From: Symbiodinium natans
Lineage: Eukaryota; Sar; Dinophyceae; Suessiales; Symbiodiniaceae
Assembly (NCBI GenBank): GCA_905221605.1
Contig: CAJNDS010000128.1
Coordinates: 62,001 to 126,000 of the forward strand
Direction of reading: 5' to 3'
Length of the DNA stretch: 64,000 bases
Shown: piece after piece, positions 1 through 11,916 of the stretch
Layout: every line of letters begins with the position of its first letter
How positions within the stretch are numbered: the first letter of the stretch is position 1
Program-made: the position numbers and the translations under genes
Notes under the pieces: model-generated
Told to the model about the DNA's origin: nothing
The model's database searches: none
What the model saw: the letters and a program-made list of their open reading frames with translations, nothing else

Positions 1-458
1 AGTCTGCAGATCCCGAGCTCATTGTTCCTGGTGCTTTGTAATCGAAGCCTGGCATGCAGGCAGAACAAATTACACCCCTTCAGCTGCGGATATGGCCAAA
101 TCAGTCACATTGTTTTGACGACCGCAGCACGTGCAGCATGCATTTCTGTGACTTTCATTCTAAGGAGCATCGGCCACAGCATTCTCAGCTCTCATCTTGA
201 AACTCCGACAGAAGCAGCTCTTCTTTGACGGCTGCCTTGACTCGCTTCCGCCTGCAGCTGCTCGACACATCCGAACCGAATGTGGGCTCTCCCTTACACT
301 GCTCAAAAAAGTCGTTCAACAGCCATTGCCGAGTGTGACAAACCTGGGCGCTCAGGTGAGCAACAGCCTCGCATCGTGGTGTCAATACTCCAGCCCGAGG
401 CCTATTTTTTATCTCCGGGACGTGCTTCTCAGTATGCCTCAAAGGGTCATGACCCGAG

Positions 459-2903
459 GTCTTTCTTACATTTCGTTTGGATTGCAGACGACAGCAAAAA
501 GCACCAAGATTCTGCCGGTGGTCCCTTGTCTGCCAGTCTATATGTGTGCAGACTGTATGTCTGATCGTGAGCGTTGCGGGACTCATGAGGTCATAATCAG
601 CTCCCTACGAGGGAAGCTTCATTCCCTCACTGACTATGCGGAGTGCATTGTGTTGACAGCATCTTGCTTCGTCTTCGGCCACGAAAGCGAGACTGGCTTC
701 GACAGCTCCACCACGGCAACAGGCTTGCCGTAAACAGAGCCTGTCTGTATCATCATTGAATGTATATTCTGCAGACATTGTAGACCCAAGTCATCTATGA
801 AGAATCGCCGGGGAGGGGTGCATCTTTGGCTTCTTTGCCAGGACTGATTCTTCTGGCCATCTATATCATGTGTGACTCGCTGACTCCTCATCTACAAGAT
901 GTTCTCTTCATCAAGCACCGGGAGATTGGGTTGAAGAGTTGAAGAGCAAGGGAAGAAAAAGCTGGTAGCCGATAGCCTCCACCTCGAATGGTAACAGAAA
1001 GCCGACATGTATTGTAACCATTACTAGCAGCAGCAGGTTTTATATGAACTAGTATATGGAAAACCGCAAAATAGCCATACCAAAAACCCTTATCTTGTCT
1101 TGTCTTTTGCCGGAAAAAACATAGAGATGATATATGGGTCTTCACATTATCTAGCAAAAGTCTTCATTTACAAGTGAAAACAAGTTTATCTCACTTACTG
1201 TTCATGAAAGAATGATTGGATTTGAAAGTTGGAAAAAGGAATTGTTAAGGTGTTCAGCTGAACCAGTCAAACTATTTCAAATTACATCTGTTTATGGCGA
1301 AGTTTGTATTGTTTGCCACCCCATCGTGGCTCAGACCGTGTGCTGCGTTCCTCTCGAAACCGGACAAGCCCGTACTCATGAAATGCATCAATAGTCCTGT
1401 GCAAGGGACCTCTCACCAGAGGTGTACCGAGTTGTTGGTAAGCATCAAAGGTCGATCCTAAATCTTGTGGTCCCCACATGGCTGCTGTTCGAAGCCCTAT
1501 GTCCCTGAGTCAAACCTGAAGAGGGATGACACAGACGGCTCATGCATATGCAATATGCGATTTGATACAGTTTCAGTTGGAAGGGCCAGGAACGCACCAT
1601 GAGCCCCAAAATGCCTTAGGACTCCAGGAGCCCAAAGCCCAAGCATTCCGTTTACACAGGAACTGAGTTACCCGACGGCGCACATGGCGTGGTAGTTTGA
1701 GCATTGATGAGCGCTAAGCTGTGTCATGGAGAGAGTTGGCCTGCCAGCTAATACTGGTAGGGCCATGAGATATGATGTACTATAACATGGTCCGATGACA
1801 TCTGTCTTGGAGGAGATAGATGTCGTTCAGGCCACTTTGGCGATGTCTTCCTTCGCCCTGGCGATCATAACTGCCGAGTTGCCTGGCAGCCGCATTTCAT
1901 GGATATGCTCAGCTGCAAGCGTGGGCGCCCTGTTCCCAATGTTCACAGTTGCATCGTCTGTTGTATGAACGGTTGCATAGCATGCAACGCAGGCTGCTCC
2001 TAACCGGGGCAATGCGGCTTGTCTGAGTTTCAGCTACGCCGCTTCGCGGATTTGCAGCTTCGCAGTTTCGGAGTGAGGGTCTTGAATTGTTTTGGCAGTT
2101 CCTCCAGGTTGCCTTTCGACAACACACGCAGCCGGACAACTCCGCGCTCTAAGGTTTTCGTCCTTCAGCTTCATTTGGCAGTGTCCAGACGCCGCCCAGC
2201 CGAAGAAGTTTATGTGTGGAGCAAGTGTCTAATGTGATCTCCCGACCACAGATGCGACCTTTGCCCGTCTTTGCTCTTAGATAGCAATGGTCACTTGCTG
2301 AGTGACAGAGGCATTGATGCACATGCTGGTTCTTTCGCTGGCATCGACAGTGACACAGTACATGATATCCTACACCATCAAGTGGCTCAGCTTCCAAGAT
2401 TTGAAGCTTTTGGTGGAATCTGTTCCAAAACGCATCGGCATGGTTCGAGCATGTTCGAATCACGAAGTTCGCGTCTTCTGGTGCTGCTTAGGAACTTTGG
2501 CCCTGTTGTCTACACCCTTATTGCCTCCACACGGCAAGTGCTGTCTGTGCTGGTATCCTGCGTGCTCTTCCAGCATGACATGTCAGGTGGGCCTGCCTGT
2601 GCTTGCCTGCTTGTCTGTCTTTTCCAGGCTGTGGCAAGGTGGCAACGTGCCACCTCGGTTTTGTTCAGGGTGGTTCATTTTCCTAGCTGGGTCACTGGGC
2701 GCCACTTTCAGAGAGACATTGAAACTCCCGAGTTCTTTGTCATGCTTAGATGGATAGTTGGCGGTTCGTGCTCTTTGCCGCCAGGGCTCAGTATCGTGGC
2801 GATGTCCATCATATTCGGCACCTTAATCGTTCGAGCAGTTCGACCACTGGCAAAAGAACACCAAGAGCTAGTTTCAGTCGAGCCAGAAGCGGCTAGACTC
2901 AAC
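459..2903 (+). CDS. SLC35B2-like PAPS/nucleotide-sugar transporter, copy 1 (multi-exon, 5' and middle incomplete)
   Basis: Multi-pass Golgi/ER-type transporter of the UAA (SLC35B) family, expected to exchange PAPS or UDP-sugars across the membrane. Exons read: 459-517 (LSYISFGLQ then AKSTKILP, the family KSxK-iPV motif), 590-677 (continues PVIISSLRGK...DYAE), 2311-2381 (hydrophobic, ends SYTIK), 2492-2585 (NFGPVVYTLI..TRQVLSVLVS, the family FG-TRQ-lS block) and 2785 to about 2903 (SIIFGTLIVRA, then a charged tail AKEHQE). Introns 518-589, 2382-2491 and 2586-2784 are GT-AG and phase-consistent. A hydrophobic exon at 1831-1957 (AIITAELPG) may supply the middle. The DSFTSN segment expected between 677 and 2311 was not found, and the start lies at or left of the window edge. 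The C-terminus is open to a stop at 3045. Confidence 0.78.
678..1830. other. intron-like stretch of transporter copy 1
   Basis: About 1.15 kb, partly AT-rich (around 1000-1300), with no exon I can support. It should hold the missing middle exons of the flanking transporter if that gene is intact; I see no DSFTSN-type coding here. Confidence 0.4.
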
Positions 2904-3037
2904 GTGGGTTCACAGTGCCGACAGTACATGCTGCGTCTTGAGAGTTACTTTAGGTCTGCTAGACACACACATCACTCCATTCTGGACGATGATCTGTTCG
3001 GTGATTCTCAGCCACAGCACGTGCCATACGTGCCCCG

Positions 3038-5165
3038 TCATCTTTGAGTCTTTGTGTTGCTCCCCAGGTTTTCCAGCGCATGCCACTGCTGCATCTCGGC
3101 AGCCGCCAAGTTGTTGTTGATAGGCATTTCCATGGCAGTAGCAGACGTCGCAGTCATGTCACTCATCAAGTTGTCTTCATCCCATCCAAGGAATTTCTCG
3201 GCAAGGCGGAATTGCTGCAGGGCGTAGGGGCAGGCAATGAAACTCTAGAGCGCCAGCACGCGCAGGCTGTCTCGTTTCTCGCCACTCTTTGTGTGCTCGC
3301 AGCTCGATTTAGCAGATTGGATTTGCTCGGGTCGCTTCGGGTTCTGATGCATTTGATGCATTGGCCATGACTTGCCAACGTACACGTGGAGTTCCAAGCG
3401 GCAAGCGGTGCAGGGAAGTTGTTCACCTCAGCACCAAGGATGGCCATCCACGTCGTCTACTTGGTATACTCATTGCTACAGGCATCTTTCACGTCCACGC
3501 ATGCGCATGGCTTCACATTGTACTGTGAACAGGCAGATGTGCCAGTGTACTTTGCTTGCACACCGAGACCTGTGACACCTGCGCCCTTTGGGGCGATTCG
3601 CCTGTGGGGGGTTATGAACGGTTCTGGGTGCAGGAAGGAAGAGACGCACGGTCTCAAAGCGCGGGCGAAGTTCATGTGTTTCCACCATTGCCACCGCCCC
3701 ATTTAGTTTGAGTCGCGCTTCCCCTCGGCGCAGACGCGCGACTGTTCTAGCACACGCATGTGCCCACACCACCTCATCCTGTGCGCAGCAACAAACAACA
3801 CGGCGTGGCATAATATGTTACGGAACACAGCATCGACCAGGCTTAAACCACACCCACCACAACCCCACCACACCCCACACCCCCTCTAAAACCCACCCAA
3901 CCCTCCCAACCCCCACCAAAATGCCTTCACCACACACCTTTCATCACACACTCCGAACCTCTGACCGTATGCCCGGAGGGGAGAAGAAGAACTGCGGTGA
4001 TCGCCGTGCGCTGTCAATAGTCTGTTGGAGGGACGAAGGAACGAGCATGATTTTTATTGATAATTGAGGAGAGTGGGAAGCGGCTCAGGAAGTCGTCACT
4101 GCAAGACTAGGCTTGACTAGGGTCACCATCAGTGCCTCCCGAGGCCCATGTTGATTCACGCAGCTTCTGTTTGGTCCTTCGGTCATGTGACACTTGTACT
4201 CGCTTACTACCTGGGTGTGCGGTCGACGAGAGAACAGGTGTTTGCATGGATTGATGTACGTGTTCCAGTACAGATCTTTCTTGCAACCGCTGCTGTGCTG
4301 GGCAATCTGCAGGAGTTTCTTTCCAGTCATACCTTCGAAAGCGACTTGTTCAACTTTCCTTTGACACTCGTGGCGGCCTTAGAGCGAGGCACTAAACAAA
4401 CTGCCTGCAACAGGAGTTGGCGCCACACTTGGGACATCTTTCAGTGCGGTTCGTCCACAATTAATTCCAATTTCAGGTCACCTCGATCACATACTTTTCT
4501 CATCTTCTCTTCGAGAGTTTCTCTAAATTCGAGTCCCGTTGTTGTGCTTGGAGAATTGAGAAGTTTAGAGTTTCGAGAGCATAATGTCGTGAAGTTTGAG
4601 AGAAGTTTGAGAAGTGCCAGAGGTCGCTCTAAGCCACACTGCGGGTGCCTTGCTGTCCCTGGCTGCGCTGGCCAGTGCTGGTCACCAAGTCGTTGTGCCA
4701 GGCACAGCGCATCACAGCCGGCGTGCTTGATCTGCTCGTGTTTGCTGTGGTTGGGCAGGGATGGTGCGCACTCTCCTCCCGGCTACTACAGACTTGGTGG
4801 CTACATCCCTCCAACATGCTGCACTGTACCTTATGCTACTTGACGGCCTCCATGCAGTCTCACGTCGATGATGCATTGCGCAGCCATCCGCAGCTTTTTT
4901 GCGAGGTTCTTCCCGGCGCAATCCTTGATGCTTGCGGCATTTCGCAGGGGTGGTTTAGCGCTGCGTGATGCAGCGGGCAGTGCTGCTTCCGACAGCACAT
5001 GCACTCATGTAGTAGCTTGTCTGTACCCAAATGCTTTCTTGCTTGCCGAGGATGAAGACTCTCAAGGTGCTTCCGGTCATGCTTGTGGGGATGCTTTGAC
5101 CAGAAATAGAGGTGCTACCATCCAAGCTGGTCTCAGGCCACGGGTTAGAAGTAAGAGAGCGTGTC
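3038..5165 (-). CDS. unidentified multi-exon gene
   Basis: Several minus-strand stretches read as exons with AG acceptors. 5165-5027 encodes TSNPWPETSLDG and STLRVFILGKQ and ends at a GT donor. About 4930-4864 encodes AGKNLAKKLRMAAQ and ends at GTGAGA. 4731-4649 encodes HAGCDALCLAQRLGDQHW. The terminal exon 3214-3038 encodes FRLAEKFLGWDEDN and NNNLAAAEMQQW, with its stop at 3038-3040. A further open piece at 4330-4200 (SSGCKKDLYWNTYINPCKH) may belong. No family was recognised. The terminal exon converges on the 3' end of transporter copy 1. Exon order and joins between 3214 and 4649 are not resolved. Confidence 0.5.
3845..3925. repeat. C/A-rich low-complexity tract
   Basis: About 80 bases of short CCCAC, CCACAA and CCCAACC variants with almost no G. 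It has no clean repeat unit and lies inside the poorly resolved part of the minus-strand gene. Confidence 0.7.
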
Positions 5166-5483
5166 CTGTGTGAGTGTTGCATTCAGTGAAGCTTTCCAAA
5201 GGCGTCCACCAGAAGCGTAGAGTTTCTGCGCAGCACAATGCAGAGGCCTTTGCACATTGTGGGCGAAAGCAGGCAAGTGATTCTAAGGAGTTGCTTGCAG
5301 AACCGTGTTTACAGCCGGCTGGACTACGTTGAAGGCTTTCTGCTTACTTGCTCCTCGGACCACAAGAAACCAGAAACCGGACGACGTTTGCGGCAACCTT
5401 GTAGCACGCTGGTCTGACTCAAGTTGGAGGTTTCCGAAGAATTGCGAGTCAATCAGATTAGAGCTGTTTGTGCAAGACTCCGC

Positions 5484-7193
5484 ATGCCTGCTCAAAGGAC
5501 ATCTTCATTCCCACATATTCCGGTTATAACTCGTTGGGTCCTGTATTCTCCCGAACCCGCACCATCTGCCGAGCTGCGTGCTGTGCCCGGCATGTCTTCC
5601 AGCGGCCAGAACTGCCATGGAGCAACCCACGTTGCCTGCTGCTGGCCCAGCCGCACAAGCTGAGCACCTTCCACTGCGAGCGCGTGGATTGGAGAACGAC
5701 AGTGGCGCAAACCATTGCAACCAGACCGTGTTATACGAACTTGGGGACCCTTCTTCTGAATACGACTTTAGTCGCTGTTAAGTTCGATTTTCGCTGTGCC
5801 CTATGTGCAGTTCTTTCCAGGTGAGACTCCCCTTACATTCCATCGAGCCTACAGGCTGTTGTAGCACTCATACTATGTGCACTTGCAGTGCAGTGTGGGT
5901 TGGCGGAGAAGATAGAGGCTGTCACTATGCTTTAAAACGGCTTGTATTGCGTCATTTTGTGTTCCCAAGCCTTGTCCGACCTAAGGCTTCTTGAACGTAG
6001 TCATTCAGGCATTTTGGAACCTGCGCTCCTTCAGAAGACGCGTCCTCGAAGCTCCTGAGCACGACCATGCAGGAGCCACGGTGGATGGAGACACCGAAGG
6101 CGCCAAGTACTCGTGTTGCTACTGCGCGTTAAAGACCGTCTTTCAAGAGTTTGAGTTTTCAGACGCGGACACGCTTCCTCCGGACTGTTTGCGGAGTGCC
6201 CTCTCCAGCGTCTACGATGCCCAGGGGAGATTTAAGATTGGTGATATGGAAGACGCTACTGAGACCATAGAAACAATTCTCGGCATTCTCCACGCATGCA
6301 ACGTTTCGCAGGGTCCGTCCGGCCTTAGCCATCTTAGCCCATTTCAGTCGCAGGCTGACTTTGTCGAGCAAGCAAGTGACTTTGGCTGTCATCCCATGTG
6401 TCTCGGTCATGAGGTCTTCGGCATTGAATATATTGATGTCACCCGTTGTACTTTCTGCGGGGCGACAGGTGAGCCCTCAGTTTCAGGTGCATACTTGTAC
6501 AGAGCATATGTCACGGAATTGATCGACTGTCAGTATCGGGCTCCCGCAGACAAGCAGGTTGCCACCGATCCGCTAAGCCTTTTTCAGGACATGGTGCTGC
6601 AGCTGACATCGAAGTTGGCCGGGCAGCACCCCGCCACGTTGCAGGAGGTTCTGCGAAGGCTTTGCCAGAGGGATGCAGATGGAAAGTGCTCAGAGTGCAA
6701 CTCGCGCAAGACATTGGTTACAGAGCGCTGGCTCACGAAACAGCCAAAAACGTTTATTCTTTCCTTGATCTGGCCGACGTCCACACCCGGGAGGGAGGCA
6801 TTGTGGTTGGTGCTGGCCATGATCCAGCCGCAGCTGCGGATGGACCAGATATTTCAGACCCACCTTCAAACAGATCAACCTAGTGCGGCCTCTGCCAAAC
6901 CTGCCCAAGAAGAGTTGTACGGCTTTCACGGGATGATTTGCTATTTTGGCATGCACTACGTTGCGCTTTTCTGGTGTCCTGCTCGGAAACGTTGGATCTT
7001 TTTCGACGACACGAGTGTGCGTGAAAAAGCTGACTGGAACGCGGTTGCTAAAGTGATGATGTCTGGCCAATACCTTCCCACCTTGCTTTTCTATGAGCGT
7101 GTTTCCGAAGAGGCTGCCCTGGCAGACTCTCTCGATGAGCTCACCCGTCAAGTTAACGAACTAGAGCAGCAACCTTCGTGCGCCGTGATGTAG
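5484..7193 (+). CDS. ubiquitin carboxyl-terminal hydrolase (USP/C19 fold, USP53/54- or plant DUF627/629-like)
   Basis: Two exons give about 445 residues. Exon 1 is 5484-5613 (start ATG 5484, ends GMSSSGQN plus T) and exon 2 is 5986-7193 (GC-FLNVVIQAFWNLRSF), so the catalytic Cys (about residue 44) is TGC split as T|GC over a GC-AG intron. The Cys box GQNCFLN, the segment GDMEDATETIETIL, a zinc ribbon (C198/C201 and C278/C281) and the His box GMICYFGMHYVALFW (His about 367), followed by FFDD, match USP order. It would cleave ubiquitin from proteins in cytosol or nucleus. The C-terminus after LLFYERV is a short Glu/Leu-rich helix, then TAG. Plant- and USP54-type relatives are sometimes catalytically weak, but Cys and His are both present here. 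The start could lie further upstream. Confidence 0.85.
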
Positions 7194-7490
7194 AAAAGAC
7201 GAGTGCCGTTCTTTGACCGGTCCGGAGCGCATGCTCAGAGCATCTCAATTTGTCGGGGTATGGAATGGTGGGTGCGCCCCCCCCCGCCCCCAAACACAGA
7301 CTAGTCGGCTGTGCCCCAAACCCCTTGGCAGAACCAATTCGCTTGCCGTTGCAGGATAGCAAACGGGATGGTCCAGGGTCTGAAGTGGTCTGGGTGAATA
7401 GTGAAAATACCACAGCATTTTGCCTTACAGTGCTCGTACATGAGCCTTCCTGACTGAGGCTTCGTGGCTTTCTTTGTCTGGGACTTCCAG
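7194..7490. other. short gap between USP gene and transporter copy 2
   Basis: About 300 bases with a C run at 7269-7289. I see no exon carrying the KSxK block that should precede transporter copy 2. Confidence 0.45.
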
Positions 7491-10064
7491 ATCCACGAAG
7501 CAGAAGAGGTGGAAAGGAAGTTGTCATTAGTTGGGATTCTTATGATGGTTGGCTATCTCAGCGTGGACTCCTTCACAAGCAACTTTCAGGACCACACGCT
7601 TAAGCATGCTTAAACGGATGCCAATGGCCGGAAGAAGCGCCTGTCAAGCAGGGCACGGTTTGGCAAGATGTGGCTTGAGTAGGTCGAAAGCCATGTGCGA
7701 AGTACATGTTCTTGACTTATTCTTGGGATTCTTGCGGCCTTGCAGGATCACATCTATCAGACAACCGGACTTGAGCCGGGCCACATGCTGCTGGGAATGG
7801 ATGCCTCGGCTGCAGAAAGTCACATTGCAAGTCCAAGTCCAGGAATCCGAATTCGGAGCCAGCGCAGGAACGCACTGAGGAACGCCTAATGTGCAGAAAG
7901 CATCCCAGTAACTGAGGAGTCTATATCAGCCGCTATGGCCTGGATACTAACAATCATCTCCGGTGAACTTCCGTTGGCTTACCAGTGATTTGGCAGAAGC
8001 ATGGGCCGCATGTTGAATGCTGCTCAATTTTCTTGCACCAGACGTATTACCATTTCGACCACAGCGCATCATTTCTGACCCGGTCGTGCCTTCATTGCAG
8101 TTTTCGCCAGCACTACAGATCACGAGCCAGGCCAAGCGAGTCATGTGTTGCAGGTTCATCCGTATACATCCAGCGATAATCTTCTTCCTGGCGCTGCTTG
8201 GACCAGATCTTCATCTAGCGCAGCTGTGCAAAGTTTCTGTGTAGGATAGGAGTTGAACTGCACTCTGCTTCAGGATATTTGCCATGTCAGCAGCGGTTGG
8301 TGCCTTCAGTTGCGTGCTGACTGTTCGGCTGCCGCTTGTCCATGAAACCAGTTCTACTTTGCCGAGACCCTGTCTTACGTTGGCGCTTCACCAGCTTTAC
8401 TAGTTGAGTTACGCGCAGGAGTGTAGGTTTGACGACAAGCATTCGTTGCCACAGGCCCCTTTCCGCTAAACTCCGGCTCGTCTGGCTTTGCTTAGGTGGG
8501 CCGGGTGTGGGGGATTGGAGGGAGGCGCCGCCCCTCCACAGATGTCATGCAACTGATGCAACTGTGTCTGGCCTTGCTAGACATGGTTTTCCTTTGTCTC
8601 TTTCGCTTTGGTGCTCTCTGCCTCATGCAAGCGCATCTGCCCTTCACAAGCAGGGCGGGGATGTAAAGTCTCACAGAACAAAGGCTTTCGCTGAGAGCCC
8701 TTTTGCAAGCTCGCAAAGGGAAATTCTGCCATTCTAAGGGAATGGTAGATGTCGCATGAGAGAACTTCCATGACAACTTCGTGTGTGCATTTCCCAGAAT
8801 GAGCCAAGCCCCGACAAGCACGCCCCTGTGCAGTCCAACCCGACATTGGCCCAGCTGGAACCCGAGTTGGCACGGGCAAACCGCCACTTCTCCCAAGACA
8901 TCTCCGTGCACCGGGACAAACAAGGCATGCTCGGCACGCATGAAGCCCTAAGCGCATTGTTTTGGTACATATGTGTGTCATCAGTCTTGCACCTCATTGC
9001 TCCAGCACACAAGCCCCCAAGCATTGTTCGCCGGTGCCCACCTCGTGGTCTACTGTGGTACAAGAGTGCGCTCATGGTTGTACGTGTCCATGAATGTAAG
9101 GAGCCGTCCAAAAAGAGGTTCAAAGTTCAAACTGCTCCTTACAGGAAAAGTTGAGAAGGGTTGAGTTTCAGTCTTTTGAACGCGATCTCGGGCAGGGATC
9201 TGAACAGCGTCGGGCTGTGTCCGGCTGTGTCGGCTACCCTACGCTTAGATGGGTGGAAGGCAGGGCTTAGTCACGCCCCAATTCTTAGCTCCAGGCGCGA
9301 CTCCGATCGATGGCTTCTTTTGAATGGTAGCAGGGTGCCTTCATGTGCTTTTGTTTTCTCAAGTCAAGGTTTGGACCGGCCGTGTTTACACTGATCATGA
9401 CATCCCGCGCCATCATGAGCCTGCTGCTGTCGGTGCCTGTGCCGTATTCAGACGAAACTCATTAGTACAGTCTGATAAGCTTGCCCCCCCCAACTACACG
9501 TAGGATAACTTCCCATGGCTTTGAGTGATGCGCGAATCGCACTCGGTTGAATTAAACCGGAGGGTTCCTGGCCGTCGCTTCCGCTGGGAATTCCTCTCGA
9601 CAAAAAGGTTTTTTGGGCAGTGAACGATGTGAACGAGGGTGCCCGCTCAGGTTGTTTGCTTCCAGCACCAGGTTGCTTGGGCCGCTCGACTTCCCTAGAG
9701 TGACATGTAGTAGAGCCCGCGTAATGCAGTGAACGCAAGCATTTTGGAGAATGCCTCTGTAGGAAGAGTGCCTGTGTCTCATCGTGGTGTCGCTGGTCAT
9801 GCTGATCTCTTCAACACGTCGTGTTTCAGCGGCGGCCTGAGTTGCGGGGGGTGGCGAATGGCGATCGCGTGCATTTTCAATTCATTCCGATAGTTTTAAG
9901 ATTCGAAAAGATCTCTTCAGAATTGAACCGTTCATGTTCATGCAAGCAGCAAAAGCGCAACGTCTCGCTTAGCGGCTTTAGCGGCTTTGCGATTCCAGGC
10001 GCAGCTTCGCCTGTTGGACATGCCCAAGACTGGAGACCGCCTGACTGAGGGGGCGACCAGCTAG
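7491..10064 (+). CDS. SLC35B2-like PAPS/nucleotide-sugar transporter, copy 2 (5' half not found)
   Basis: Eight phase-consistent exons of a UAA-family transporter: 7491-7589 (GYLSVDSFTSNFQ), 7746-7818 (DHIYQ..GHMLLGM), 7930-7984 (WILTIISGELPLAY), 8154-8192 (FIRIHPAIIFFL), 8274-8327 (AMSAAVGAFSCVLTV), 9369-9450 (FGPAVFTLIMTSR), 9763-9828 or 9834 (CLIVVSLVMLISSTRR) and 9999-10064 (C-terminal DMPKTGDRLTEGATS, stop TAG). DSFTSNxQ and FGxAVFTxIMTxR are hallmarks of PAPS transporter 1. Donors mix GA (7590, 9451), GC (8193, 8328) and GT (7819, 7985). The intron before FGP sits at the same place and phase as in copy 1. The N-terminal half with the KSxK motif should lie before 7491 but only about 300 bases separate it from the USP stop, so this may be a 5'-truncated duplicate. 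Confidence 0.85.
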
Positions 10065-10644
10065 GGCCGCTTTACTTTGACAACTCGAGGGCTCTAGGGC
10101 TCCCACTTTCTCACTCATTTTAAACCAGTGGTACAGCTTGATCAATTCAACAGGCTTAGTGTGGCTGAGTGCATGTGCCCTGCGCACCAAGCAGTGGCAT
10201 GTTTCGGCAGCTTGTTTGTCAGTGATAGACTGTGACTCTTGCCTGCCGCATTTATCATGTAGCCGTCAGAAGCAGAGCATCTGAGATCAGCGTGTTCCTT
10301 TTCTTGGCTTGGCATTGAAAAATGCGGTCAACTCGATGTAGTCTTTCGAAAGCATCCAACCAGTTCTGGATCATTGTATGTTCGATCGTCATTCGGTAAT
10401 TCCGCAACCAACCTACAGCTATTGTGGAAATGGAAGGCAGCCCGCAAACAAACAACCGAGCAACGATAATTTACACAACCATACTTTAACATTTTGCGCA
10501 TGCGTATCTCTCCCCCGCGAAGCCGTGCCATTGTTTGTGGAGAGCCTTGAGGAATTCCCCAACAGCGGACACGCTTACGGCCGGGGTCTACAATCTGGAG
10601 AGCGTAAGAGATGTTTGCGCGCGCGCGTGTGTGTGATCATGTAT
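10065..10644. other. no supported gene
   Basis: About 580 bases between the transporter stop and the degenerate repeat. ORFs here overlap on both strands without coding character, and nothing was recognised. Confidence 0.4.
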
Positions 10645-11030
10645 CTTGGGGTGGCGAGATCGCAGCAGCCTTTTCGCGGACACATGTCTCTTTGCGCACG
10701 GAGTGAAATCCACGTGTGCTTGCGGCGTGAGAGCGCAGCAGTTTTGTCGCGTGAACATGTCCCGTTGTGTGTCCTCTCGGCGTCAGAACGCAGCAGTTTT
10801 TTGTCACATGATTGTGTCTCCTTCTTCATGTGGGTTGAGATCCAAGTGCGTGCGTGGCGCGAAAACAAAACAACAGTATTTTTGCTAAAGCGGGTCTCCT
10901 TGCGATCGGATTGCGATCCAAGTGTGTGCCCGCGATGCGAGAACGCAGCGCTTTTTTGCATAGCCATGTCTCTTTGCGCACGCAGAGAAGTCCAAGTGTG
11001 CTCGCGCAAAAACACAGCAGTTTCGCCCCG
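10645..11030. repeat. degenerate tandem repeat, unit about 70 bp, six copies
   Basis: A GCAGCAG-TTTT core, usually preceded by AGAACG or similar, recurs at 10661, 10734, 10789, 10868, 10944 and 11013 (spacings 73, 55, 79, 76, 69). Each is followed by a CATGTCTC-TTGCG-AAGTG block. Copies have drifted by substitutions and small indels. The 200-residue ORFs on both strands across this block follow from the repeat and are not taken as genes. Confidence 0.75.
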
Positions 11031-11290
11031 AAGGAGCAATGTTTGGGAATGAACATTGTTCGTTTGCTCCAAACGCCTTAGGTCTGGGGATTTAGACGCC
11101 CGCGGCCAGAATGCACGGTTCAGAATTGCTTGAAGGTCTTCAAAGATATGTGGTTCCTCACGGTCGCGGCTGACTTTCTGCTTCCATGCTTGGTTTCCAT
11201 GCTCGGCTCGTTTAATTTAGATTCAAGAGTATGGGTATGTGCATCTCTGCCTTTTCTGGCTTGTCTGGCTTCAAGCCCCCGAGAACCTAC

Positions 11291-11884
11291 CTCCTCGCAG
11301 CCTCTACAAGGGCCATCTCGAGGACTGGGCCACGTTGTGGTTGGAATATGTTGTGGTCGCCTTGTAGGCGCATCTCGGGCACCTGCCGAGACACGAAGAC
11401 CCGATACACTCGAAGGATCCATGCCAATCTGTTGCCCGCGCCGGGCTGGAGCAACAGCGGCAGCGCAACGCGTCAGCAAAAGAGCAGTCAGCAAGACAGT
11501 TGGCCTACAATAGTCGGAACGAGGCTTGAGGTGCAATAAGGCTGTATAACTCCTGGTTGCGTTTGAAGAGTGCATGCACTCATGAGCTTCATCCGAGAAT
11601 TGAACCCCAATGGCAAAATTCTCTGAGAAGTGTTCGCCGGTCGTGCGACTGCAAAATCTGGTGAGCTGCAGGGTGGGAGTGGACGGCCCGGAGTGCCGTT
11701 TATGTCTCGGAGACAGCCTCAATTTTTCTGGCTTTTGTATTCTTGGCTGCATGTGCTTGGTAAGGCCATTGTCGTTAAAACAGTACACGACTGAAGGCCG
11801 GGAAGACGAAGGTGAGCTTATCGCGCCTTGCAGGCCGAACATGGCCTCATTCGGCACTGCCAGTGCAGCCACCATCCCGTTCAT
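11291..11884 (-). CDS. unidentified three-exon gene (5' part)
   Basis: Start ATG at 11884. Exon 1 11884-11825 (MNGMVAALAVPNEAMFGLQG, 20 codons, GC donor), exon 2 11665-11582 (TRFCSRTTGEHFSENFAIG, GA donor) and exon 3 11445-11291 (NRLAWILRVYRVFVSRQ..GPVLEMALVEAARR, GT donor) join in one frame without stops, giving about 99 residues. Downstream exons below 11291 were not resolved. No family recognised. An alternative frame of exon 2 is also open, so that join is the weakest. Confidence 0.5.
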
Positions 11885-11916
11885 CGCTGCCCATGTGTCA
11901 CGATAAATTTTAACTA

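Noticed and set aside
6159-7151. Minus-strand ORFs across the USP exon
   Set aside because: Antisense shadows of a recognised protein.
8798-8924. Exon-like stretch NEPSPDKHAPVQSN..ELARANRHFSQD
   Set aside because: It has AG and GC boundaries but lies inside the 1041-bp intron of transporter copy 2, whose flanking exons join perfectly without it. It could still be an unrelated exon.
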